A stretch of DNA of 64,000 nucleotides from Schlegelella_A sp965246805 (GTDB taxonomy: Bacteria; Pseudomonadota; Gammaproteobacteria; Burkholderiales; Burkholderiaceae_C): the NCBI GenBank assembly GCA_965246805.1, contig CBDFFO010000008.1:1-64000 (forward strand). The letters run 5' to 3'. This document shows, piece after piece, positions 56,452 through 64,000 of this stretch; position 1 is the first letter of the stretch, and each line of letters opens with the position of its first letter. The translations under genes and the position numbers were made by a program. The notes beneath the pieces were generated by a model that saw only the letters and a program-made list of their open reading frames with translations, was not told where the DNA came from and searched no databases.

Positions 56452-58242
56452 TCAGTTGATCATGACCATCGCGCCCCGCACCGTCGTCTGGCCGGCGGCC
56501 GACAGTTCGGCGGTGGCGGTGCCCTTGGCGGCGAACCGCGCTTGCGCGTGGCAAGCGACGTTCAAGCCCTCCAGCGTCACGTCTGCTTTCGAACGGATCG
56601 TGATCGCGCCGGGCGCATCGAGCGTGATGCCGCCTTGGCGGGCCACGAGCGTGATGCCCTTGATGCTGTCGAGCGCGATGCCTTCCTCGGAGAGCTGGAT
56701 GCGGTTGCCGCTTTGATCCTTGACAGTCACGCCCTTGTCGCTGTCGCTGAGCACCAGCTGGTTCCGGGCGGGCGTGGTCAGGGTGATGAGACGGTCGGCG
56801 TCGTCGAACTCGATTCGCGTGCCGCTGCGGGTGACGATCGCCTTGATGTCGTTCTTCGCCGTCAGCGCGTGAGGCGGCGCGTGGTTGCTGCTGTAAAGGC
56901 TGCCCAGCACGACCGGGTGGCATGGGTCCTGGTCCAGGTGCCCCAGCAGCACCTCGTCGCCCACCTCGGGCACGAAGAAGCTGCCGAAGCCAGCTGAGGC
57001 CTGCAGGTTCAGCAGCCGCGCCCAGATGCCTTGGCCGGCCGCCTCGGAGGCGGGCAGGCTGACCAGGATGCGGTGCTCGCCGGCCGGGTCGCCGTCGAGT
57101 GCCAGCACCACGCCGATCTGCAGACCGCCCACGCGGTTCAGCAGCGCGCCGTGCGGCCCTGCGGCGGCGCTCGACCGCTGCGCCTGCCATCGGGGTTCCA
57201 TGCCGAACTCGGCGTGGCTCACCCAATTGCCGTCGCCGATCTCGTGCTCCACCGCGCTCAGCAGCACGGTGCCGCTGAATCGCTTGCCCACGCCTTTCAT
57301 CTCGACCAGCGCGCCCGGCCGGGCCAGCGCGTTGCCCTGAAAACTCACGCACCCGCGTATGCGTGCGAGCGCAGCCTTCGTTTGCACGGCTTCGGCCAAC
57401 GCGTCCAGCATCTCCTCGGGCTGCGGCGCGCAGGTCTGCAGCTTGAGGACGTCGGGGGAGGCTATGGCGGCGAGGTCGCTGCCGGTCAGGTTGCCCTGCT
57501 CGGTGAGCGTCACGGGGGTCGCCTGCTTGCCCTGCAAGAGCAACTGTGTCTTGGGGTCCCAGCTTCCGGCCTGCACGGCGCTCCACTGCGTGCGCGCATC
57601 GATGTCGGCGTCGAAGTCGATGAGGTCGTTGCCCCAGGTCACGGTGAGTGCGGCAGATCCGCTCGTCGGCGGCGGCTGCACGCTCACCGTGTCGCCGTCG
57701 ACGTTCACCAGCAGGCCGATCGCGTCGGCCCGCGCGAGCATGAAGTCCCAGTCGCTGCAGTCGTACTGAACCAGCGCCTCGTGACGGATCGCGGTCGCGG
57801 CCACGCTGGCGGCGGCGCCGGCGTTGCGGATCAGGTGCTCGATGATGTCGGCATCGGTCTGGCCCACGTGATGCGCGGTGCGGCGCGCGATGGCCATCTT
57901 GAAGGCGCTGGCGCGGCATTCGACGATAAGGCGGCTGTCGTTCTCGCCGGCGATCCTGAAGCCGTGGCGCACGACGATGCCGGTGAAAATGGTGGCTTCG
58001 GTGTCGCCATAACCGGCCTTCACCGTGACCTGCGCACCCGGCTCGAACAGGTCGCTGTCGCTCAGCGGAAGCGACTGGTTCGGCATGTCGCCATCGGCCA
58101 AAACGATCCTCGCGGAAGGGATGTCGTTAAAGGCGTGACGGATGTTCACCGACTGGATCTGCAGGTCCGGCTGAGGAGACCCCGCGCAAAGAACGCTGAT
58201 GCGCACGGGGCCATCGGCGTTGAGAGTGGGCGAGTCGGCCAT
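56452..58242 (-). CDS. vgrG: VgrG-like spike protein, probably eCIS type
   Basis: 596 residues. The N-terminal gp27-like part (about 1-370) is followed by a gp5-type OB fold (QIGVVLALDGDPAGEHRILVSLP ... FFVPEVGDEVLLGHL, in parts) and a C-terminal beta-helix of short repeats (GITLVARQGGITLDAPGAIT) ending in AELSAAGQTTVRGAMVMIN. This ending and length resemble VgrG of extracellular contractile injection systems (Afp8/Pvc8) more than long T6SS VgrGs. No sheath, tube or baseplate genes are present, so it is an orphan spike module. Confidence 0.88.
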   Translation of the reverse strand: MADSPTLNADGPVRISVLCAGSPQPDLQIQSVNIRHAFNDIPSARIVLADGDMPNQSLPLSDSDLFEPGAQVTVKAGYGDTEATIFTGIVVRHGFRIAGENDSRLIVECRASAFKMAIARRTAHHVGQTDADIIEHLIRNAGAAASVAATAIRHEALVQYDCSDWDFMLARADAIGLLVNVDGDTVSVQPPPTSGSAALTVTWGNDLIDFDADIDARTQWSAVQAGSWDPKTQLLLQGKQATPVTLTEQGNLTGSDLAAIASPDVLKLQTCAPQPEEMLDALAEAVQTKAALARIRGCVSFQGNALARPGALVEMKGVGKRFSGTVLLSAVEHEIGDGNWVSHAEFGMEPRWQAQRSSAAAGPHGALLNRVGGLQIGVVLALDGDPAGEHRILVSLPASEAAGQGIWARLLNLQASAGFGSFFVPEVGDEVLLGHLDQDPCHPVVLGSLYSSNHAPPHALTAKNDIKAIVTRSGTRIEFDDADRLITLTTPARNQLVLSDSDKGVTVKDQSGNRIQLSEEGIALDSIKGITLVARQGGITLDAPGAITIRSKADVTLEGLNVACHAQARFAAKGTATAELSAAGQTTVRGAMVMIN

Positions 58243-58294
58243 GGTTTCTAGCTCCTTCAGTCACAGGGTCAAGGATTTGCCGTCTGCGCCTCCC

Positions 58295-58332
58295 ATGATC
58301 GTCTATGATATACATTCATTTGTGTAGATCAT
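58295..58332. promoter_or_regulatory. Inverted repeat ATGATC/GATCAT before the AbrB-type antitoxin gene
   Basis: Arms at 58295-58300 and 58327-58332 flank an AT-rich stretch with a TATGAT -10-like hexamer near 58304. A GAGGGG ribosome-binding site follows, then the ATG at 58344. The position fits an antitoxin-controlled promoter. The arms are short, so chance is possible. Confidence 0.4.
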
Positions 58333-58343
58333 GAGGGGCGCTG

Positions 58344-58577
58344 ATGCAAGTAGCGAAATGGGGCAACAGCCTGGCCGTTCGGCTGCCGGCCACGGTCGTC
58401 GAGGCGCTGGAACTGAAGCCCGGAGACGACATCGACATCCACGTCAAGGGCGACCGGTCTTTTGCGATCGCCAAGGCGCCGGGCGCGCGCGACCTGCTGG
58501 CCCGACTGCGCAAATACCGCGGTCGACTGCCCGCTGACTTCAAGTTCGACCGCGCAGCCGCCAATGAGCGGGGGTGA
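58344..58577 (+). CDS. AbrB/MazE-family antitoxin
   Basis: 77 residues with the swapped-hairpin motif MQVAKWGNSLAVRLPATVVE and LELKPGDDIDI, standard for MazE/VapB-type antitoxins. The C-terminal RGRLPADFKFDR tail would wrap the toxin. GAGGGG lies 5 bases before the start. Its 3' end overlaps the PIN toxin gene by 14 bases. Confidence 0.9.
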   Translation: MQVAKWGNSLAVRLPATVVEALELKPGDDIDIHVKGDRSFAIAKAPGARDLLARLRKYRGRLPADFKFDRAAANERG

Positions 58578-58968
58578 AGGCTTCTTCGACACCAACGTCT
58601 TGCTCTACCTATTGTCGGCAGATGTAGCAAAGGCCGACCGGGCAGAAGAATTGCTCGCTACCGGAGGGACGGTCAGCGTCCAGGTGTTGAACGAGTTCGT
58701 GGCGGTCGCTTCTCGGAAGCTCCACATGTCGTGGGTCGAGATACGCGATGTGCTGATTCAGGTCCGTGCCGTTTGTGCGGTCGAATCAATGACAGTCGAC
58801 ACGCACGAACGCGCGTTGCGGCTTGCCGAGCGCCACGGCTTTTCCATCGACGACGCCCTCATCGTTTCCGCGGCTCTGATCGCAAACTGCAAGACGCTCC
58901 ACTCGGGAGGCATGCACGATGGCCAGGTCGTCGAACGACGATTGACGATCCGAAACCCGTTCAAGTGA
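58564..58968 (+). CDS. PIN-domain ribonuclease toxin (VapC-like)
   Basis: 134 residues from ATG 58564. The acidic PIN residues are visible: Asp in FFDTNVLLYLLS, Glu in VLNEFVAVASRK and the Asp pair in FSIDDALIVSAAL. VapC toxins cut tRNA or rRNA. It is paired with the AbrB-type antitoxin and appears intact, unlike most toxin genes nearby. Confidence 0.92.
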   Translation: MSGGEGFFDTNVLLYLLSADVAKADRAEELLATGGTVSVQVLNEFVAVASRKLHMSWVEIRDVLIQVRAVCAVESMTVDTHERALRLAERHGFSIDDALIVSAALIANCKTLHSGGMHDGQVVERRLTIRNPFK

Positions 58969-59153
58969 GGGTGAGATTCGAATCACTTCACGCAACACGC
59001 GAGCGACCATGCCGACCACCCTGACGCGGCGAATTGGGAACGCTATTGCAATTGCATCAGCTTCGATTTCTCCGCGACATCCCAACCGTCGCTCGAGAGG
59101 TCGATGATCCCTCGATCGCTTGCCCCGAACCGCCGGGTCCTTCATCTACGGCG

Positions 59154-59386
59154 ATGACGTAAGATTTCGCGCTCACCGGAGCAGGCGGACGCAACTACAA
59201 CGAGCGGCGCGCGACAGGCCTTGGTGAGCGCTTTACCGCTGAGGTCAAATCTGCGGTCCAACTGGTTTGCTCGTTTCCGCACATTGGCTCGCCGTAGAAC
59301 TCGGAACTCGTCGGGTCTATCCGCGCAAGTTTCCGTTCTCTGTTGTGTATCTCGTACGCGAAGAAGAGGTGCTTGATCGTTCATGA
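59154..59386 (+). pseudogene. RelE/ParE-type toxin gene with nonsense and frameshift lesions
   Basis: ATG-ACG-TAA at 59154 (codon 3 TAA where Tyr is usual) is followed by NYNERRATGLGERFTAEVKSAV and FPHIGSP, then a frame change to VELGTRRVYPRKFPFSVVYLVREEEV, all recognisable ParE sequence. One base appears missing near 59,297. The 3' end runs into the BLUF gene start. The remaining 58,969-59,153 stretch contains nothing I can support. Confidence 0.75.
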
Positions 59387-59832
59387 CCTATCAAATCATT
59401 TACTCCTCGGAATCGACGACGCCGATGCATTCGGATGATTTGCAGGAGCTTCTGGTTTCTGCGCGAAAAAAGAATGCCGCCCAGGGCATTTCCGGTGCGT
59501 TGGTTTACGCAGAGGGCATATTTCTGCAGATCCTTGAAGGCGAATCGGCCCCCGTACAGGCTCTAATGTCGAGAATTCGGCAAGATGTGCGTCACGAAAA
59601 CGTGATCGTGCTGCGAGAGGGCGAGGTCGCCTCTGCGAAATTTGGTCACTGGAACATGGCTTACGTTGGCGCCACGCCGGCTCAAATTGCGAGGTGGGCA
59701 GGGATCGGTAGCGCTGACAAGGAAACTGCAGCAACGATCGATGACGAACTGGATCGCCACCGAACGGCCCAGTTCGCGCAAGATATTCTTAGTTTGCTCG
59801 CGTCCGGCGACTCTGCTGCTAAGTCGCAATGA
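59383..59832 (+). CDS. BLUF-domain blue-light photoreceptor
   Basis: 149 residues: one BLUF domain and a short helical tail. Flavin-site residues are in place: Tyr in QIIYSSES, the Asn of RKKNAAQGISGALVY, the Gln of FLQILEG, and the Trp/Met of FGHWNMAYVG. Such single-domain proteins bind FAD and signal by protein contacts. No partner gene (EAL, cyclase or MerR-like) is adjacent. It starts within the end of a dead ParE gene, so it arrived with or after that insertion. Confidence 0.93.
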   Translation: MTYQIIYSSESTTPMHSDDLQELLVSARKKNAAQGISGALVYAEGIFLQILEGESAPVQALMSRIRQDVRHENVIVLREGEVASAKFGHWNMAYVGATPAQIARWAGIGSADKETAATIDDELDRHRTAQFAQDILSLLASGDSAAKSQ

Positions 59833-59844
59833 AAAGATGTTGAA

Positions 59845-59937
59845 GTCATTCCCGGTGTGCCTCACCGCGTAAACGACCAGACCGTCGAGATCTTGCGGGT
59901 CTTCCACACCTCGCGCCAACTGCCTGAGCGCTTTTAA
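59845..59937 (+). pseudogene. C-terminal fragment of a RelE/ParE toxin gene
   Basis: The frame reads VPHRVNDQTVEILRVFHTSR then QLPERF-stop, the typical last strand of RelE/ParE toxins. No N-terminal part precedes it; the BLUF gene ends 12 bases before. It is a separate fragment from the lesioned ParE gene at 59,154. Confidence 0.6.
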
Positions 59938-60049
59938 CCCCGCTGGTCGCCCTCGGGCATCAGGTGATCGTTCCATCCAAGCCAGCACAAGTCGCGCCCT
60001 GAGCATCGCTCTGATCCATTCGACACTCCCTCAATTTGGCGTGACGACC

Positions 60050-60404
60050 TCAGTGGTAATCCTCTTCAAGCTGATGCCGCACCGCCAGCAAGACAACTTC
60101 CGACGGGCTGACGATCTCGTACAGCGCCACATATCCGGTGCCTCCGGACGGGATGATCAATTCCCGCTGGGCCGGATGCTGGGCTGCCTTGCGAAAGCTG
60201 AAGGGCCGCGCCTGACAAGATGTGCGCGCCAGGTTCCGAGCCCTTGGTCGTCGCCAGGCGGTGTTCTGCCGTCGCCCTGATGGCGTCGATCGCCGCTTGG
60301 GCGCGATCGAGGTCTTCGGTGGTCTTGGCTAGATTGAGCAAGAACTCGAAGAGGCGCAGCAGCTCGGGTTCAGCCATGGGAGCCAGGCGGACGACGAAGC
60401 TCAC
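60050..60404 (-). pseudogene. ParE-type toxin gene with a frameshift
   Basis: The first part reads MSFVVRLAPMAEPELLRLFE and DLDRAQAAIDAIRATAEHRLATT, a ParE start. After an apparent short insertion the frame changes, and the second frame reads PFSFRKAAQHPAQRELIIPS then GYVALYEIVSPSEVVLLAVRHQ, ending at 60050. Together they make one complete toxin; as it stands neither frame does. Its ATG overlaps the stop of the intact antitoxin gene. Confidence 0.8.
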
Positions 60405-60673
60405 CGGCCGAGCCGCTTGCGCTTGGCATCCAGCTTGGTTTGCAGCTTCTTCAGAACCGTCTCGACAGGTACCGAAACGCCCGTGCGGTGGTATTCCTCC
60501 GATGCCGCCTGTGCCCGCGCATGGAACGCGGTCTGGACGCGTCGGAAAGCGATGGCGCTGCGCACCGTCGCTTCAACGAAGTCGGTCAGCGTCTCATTCG
60601 GGTGAAGAACCGCTTCGAGTTCCGCTCGCAACGCCGGCTCGACGCGGATCTGCGGAATGACTGCGGACTTCAC
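60401..60673 (-). CDS. Antitoxin of a ParE-type module
   Basis: 90 residues from a GTG at 60673 (VKSAVIPQIRVEPALRAELE). It resembles the YlcI/YnfO-like antitoxins found next to ParE toxins: an N-terminal ribbon-helix-helix-like segment with TLTDFVEATVRSAI, and a basic C-terminus (KLQTKLDAKRKRLGR). It is intact while its toxin is frameshifted. The longer open frame upstream runs into the tRNA gene and is not coding. Confidence 0.8.
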   Translation of the reverse strand: MKSAVIPQIRVEPALRAELEAVLHPNETLTDFVEATVRSAIAFRRVQTAFHARAQAASEEYHRTGVSVPVETVLKKLQTKLDAKRKRLGR

Positions 60674-60783
60674 GGTACCTGACTGTATTGCGTTTGAGTT
60701 ACGAACGCAAGCAAGCATCGAGATTGCCCAGACGGAGTGCCCGAAAAGCCTATCGAGACTTGCAATCAGCTCGAGAACCGAAC

Positions 60784-60871
60784 TGGAGGAGAGGGAGGGA
60801 TTCGAACCCTCGGAACCTTTCGGTTCGCCTGATTTCGAGTCAGGTACATTCGACCACTCTGCCACCTCTCC
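60784..60871 (-). tRNA. tRNA-Ser (anticodon CGA)
   Basis: The minus strand reads GGAGAGGTGGCAGAGTGG at the 5' end, an anticodon arm CCTGA-CTCGAAA-TCAGG (anticodon CGA), the long class II variable arm with CGAACCGAAAGGTTCCG, a T arm GGGTTCGAATCCC, and an encoded CCA. It lies 62 bases downstream of serS on the same strand. Its 3' end faces the toxin/defence zone, a common integration-site arrangement. Confidence 0.95.
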
Positions 60872-60933
60872 AGGTGCTTTTGGTTCGGCGGGTCGCTGCC
60901 GAGAGGCGTGATTCTAGACGACGGAATCGCGCG

Positions 60934-62229
<1,296 letters not shown>

Positions 62230-62357
62230 GCAGGGTGCGGCCACAAGGGCCGGCCGATCGAAGTACAGGGTGCCGGATTGTAGGGAGCGCTGCCGCGCGG
62301 TCCGGGGTCGGACCTCGCTTAGAGTCCACACGCCGCCCCCGCACTGGAGCTCGACGT

Positions 62358-63104
62358 TTGTTGTCCGATCACCGCACGCAAGCCACCGCACTCGCCCTGC
62401 GCATGCTGCTCGCCACCGCGGCGCTCACGCTGCTGGCCTTCGTGGTGCGATGGCTCGCCGGACCTGTTTTCACCGAGGGCGCGCTCTTCGCCTACGACAC
62501 GAGCCACGCGCAATGGCTGCGCGAACAGCAGACACCCGTTCTCACGCTCGTGATGCGGGTGATCAGCGCGTTGCACGGCACGATCGGCGTCCTCATGCTC
62601 GCGGCGTCGTTCGCGGCGTGGCTGCAACGTCGGGGCCACGTCGCATGGGCCGTCCGCGTGTTGATGACGGTGAGCGGCGGTCTCTTGATGAACGTGGCCG
62701 TCAAGAACGTGTTCAGCCGCGCGCGGCCCACGTTCGGTGGCGTGCCGGCGTCTTTGCACAGTTTCAGCTTTCCGAGCGGACACACGGTCGGCGCGACGAT
62801 CTTCTACGGCCTCGTGGTGACCGTCGTGTTCGCGCTGAACAGCCGCATCGGGTTTCGCGTCGCCGCCGTCGCATTGGCGTTGGTGATGGTGCTTTGGGTC
62901 GCCGTGAGCCGGTTCTATCTGGGTGCGCATTTCATCAGCGACACCGCCGGCGGCGTGGTTGTCGGGCTGCTGTGGCTCGCGTGCTGCTGGAGCGCAAGGC
63001 CGACGCAGCGGAACGACGCGCCCTCGGCAACGTCGGCAACGTCGGCAACGTCGGCCTCGTTGCCGACGGCCGCCTCGCCGTCCTCCTCTGCCTCTGGCCG
63101 GTAG
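62358..63104 (+). CDS. PAP2-family membrane phosphatase
   Basis: 248 residues from a TTG at 62358 preceded by GGAG at good spacing; an ATG at 62403 would give 233 residues. The three phosphatase motifs are KNVFSRARP (K-x6-RP), FPSGHTVG (PSGH) and SRFYLGAHFISD (SR-x5-H-x3-D). Six membrane helices are expected. It removes phosphate from lipids such as phosphatidic acid or undecaprenyl-PP. The tail has an ATSATSATS run from a 9-bp repeat. It abuts the lipid-kinase-like gene with no gap, a sensible pairing. Confidence 0.9.
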   Translation: MLSDHRTQATALALRMLLATAALTLLAFVVRWLAGPVFTEGALFAYDTSHAQWLREQQTPVLTLVMRVISALHGTIGVLMLAASFAAWLQRRGHVAWAVRVLMTVSGGLLMNVAVKNVFSRARPTFGGVPASLHSFSFPSGHTVGATIFYGLVVTVVFALNSRIGFRVAAVALALVMVLWVAVSRFYLGAHFISDTAGGVVVGLLWLACCWSARPTQRNDAPSATSATSATSASLPTAASPSSSASGR

Positions 63105-64000
63105 ATGAACCGCTCTCACGCGTTTATCCTGAACGCCCGCGCCGGTTCCGCGCGGGGCGATGGCGGGCTCGACCCGCATCGCACGCGCATCGACGCCCTA
63201 GCCGCCGGCGGCCCCGTCGAACTGGTGCAGGGCGGCGACGACATCCGCGCTGCGATCGACCGCGCCCTCGCCGCCGGTTGCACCTGCATCGTCGCCGGGG
63301 GCGGCGACGGCACCATCAACGCGGTCGCGTCACGTCTGGTCGGCACCGACACCGTGCTCGGCGTGCTGCCGCTCGGCACGCTCAATCACTTCGCGAAGGA
63401 CCTGAAGCTACCGCTCGACGTTGCGGCCGCGCTCGACGTGATCGAAGCCGGCCACGTGCTGGCGGTCGATGTCGGCGAGGTCAATGGCCACGCCTTCCTC
63501 AACAACTCGAGCCTCGGGCTCTACCCGCGCATCGTGGCCGGGCGGGATCGCCAACAGGAGCGGCTGGGCTGGGGCAAATGGCCCGCGTTTGCGTGGGCGA
63601 CGGTCGGCGCGCTGCGGCGCTACCCGTTCCTCGACATCCGTCTCGCTGTCGAGGGCGGGTCCGACGCGGCCTACCGGACGCCCTTCCTCTTCGTCGGCAA
63701 CAACCACTACAACATGGAAGGCGTCGACCTGGGCACGCGAGGCACGCTCACCGACGGGTTGCTTAGCCTCTATTTCGCGAACCGCACCGGCCGGCTGGGC
63801 CTGGTGCGTCTCGCGTTCCACGCGCTGCTGGGCACGCTGTCGCAAGCGCGCGATTTCAACGCGCTCACCGCCGCCTCTTTCACGGTCGAGACCCGTCACA
63901 AGCGGATCGCGGTCGCGACAGACGGCGAGGTGCAGGTGATGGAGGCGCCGTTGTGCTACCGCGTGCGACCGGGCGCGCTGAAGGTGCTGGCGCCGCCGCC
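63105..64000 (+). CDS. Diacylglycerol kinase-family protein (3' end outside window)
   Basis: The frame runs from ATG 63105, directly after the PAP2 stop, to the window edge (298 codons seen), so nearly the whole protein is present. The nucleotide-binding signature VAGGGDGTINAVAS is at about residue 65, with GVLPLGTLNHFAKDL next and NNSSLGLYP later, as in YegS/LCB5 lipid kinases. It phosphorylates a lipid such as diacylglycerol. The end is cut by the window. Confidence 0.92.
   Translation, partial: MNRSHAFILNARAGSARGDGGLDPHRTRIDALAAGGPVELVQGGDDIRAAIDRALAAGCTCIVAGGGDGTINAVASRLVGTDTVLGVLPLGTLNHFAKDLKLPLDVAAALDVIEAGHVLAVDVGEVNGHAFLNNSSLGLYPRIVAGRDRQQERLGWGKWPAFAWATVGALRRYPFLDIRLAVEGGSDAAYRTPFLFVGNNHYNMEGVDLGTRGTLTDGLLSLYFANRTGRLGLVRLAFHALLGTLSQARDFNALTAASFTVETRHKRIAVATDGEVQVMEAPLCYRVRPGALKVLAPP

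Noticed and set aside
58786..59145. A 119-codon minus-strand frame over the end of the PIN toxin gene.
   Set aside because: It overlaps an intact toxin on the other strand and shows no recognisable features.
59563..60006. A 147-codon minus-strand frame opposite the BLUF gene end.
   Set aside because: It is antisense to the BLUF gene and to a recognisable plus-strand toxin fragment.
60674..60865. Extension of the ParE antitoxin upstream into the tRNA region.
   Set aside because: The extra residues are read from the tRNA gene and its leader; the family start matches the GTG at 60673.
46000..60871. A classical insertion sequence or integrative element.
   Set aside because: No transposase, integrase or relaxase gene was found, and no clear terminal or attachment-site repeat was seen, although duplicated gene fragments are present.

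Overview
The window is GC-rich DNA (roughly two-thirds G+C by eye) with tightly packed genes, frequent ATGA/GTGA stop-start overlaps and gene families typical of Burkholderiales (Betaproteobacteria, Comamonadaceae/Sphaerotilaceae-like): a Bug-family binding protein, a form II cox cluster, a TolA-type C-terminal domain, a DUF3717-DUF1289 protein and a fused 5-oxoprolinase. Genus-level assignment is not possible from this window alone.

Positions 1-45,970 look like ordinary chromosome with metabolic and housekeeping operons. They hold: the end of a TolA-like gene; a fused 5-oxoprolinase with a DUF3047 protein (minus), divergent from a TRAP transporter and a D-2-hydroxyacid dehydrogenase (plus); a form II carbon-monoxide-dehydrogenase-like cluster coxS-L-M-D-E-G (minus); a SUMF1/EgtB-like protein; small exported proteins; a MATE exporter; a Spy/CpxP-like protein with its two-component pair; an AI-2E-type permease; the nickel-pincer cofactor genes larC-larE-larB coupled to an aldo/keto reductase; the recC-recB-recD operon; and a catabolic block (Rieske oxygenase, FadR-type regulator, Bug binding protein, two CoA-transferase-family enzymes, thiolase, DUF35 protein). 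A tandem TGGT-N-ACCA operator pair precedes the Rieske gene.

Positions about 46,000-60,780 are a plasticity zone ending beside tRNA-Ser(CGA) and serS. It starts with a decayed second copy of the recC 5' end. It then carries an AT-richer single-chain ATPase-TOPRIM protein resembling fused PARIS/OLD defence proteins, and a two-gene unit of a MazG-like NTP pyrophosphohydrolase and an 812-residue nuclease/DUF2075-helicase with a C-terminal LexA-type (S24) domain. Beyond these are duplicated pieces of a toxin-antitoxin/PAAR/VgrG module, a NERD nuclease, an XRE-nucleotidyltransferase pair, VapBC-like genes, a BLUF photoreceptor and several broken RelE/ParE toxins. Defence, toxin-antitoxin and contractile-spike genes have accumulated here by repeated insertion, duplication and decay.

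The best candidate for an undescribed system is the MazG plus nuclease-helicase-S24 pair at 48,984-51,786. The S24 part keeps the Ser-Lys dyad and an Ala-Gly bond at LexA-like spacing, which suggests a helicase/nuclease switched by self-cleavage. Positions 60,934 to the end return to housekeeping genes: serS, a PAP2 phosphatase and a diacylglycerol-kinase-like gene cut by the window edge.
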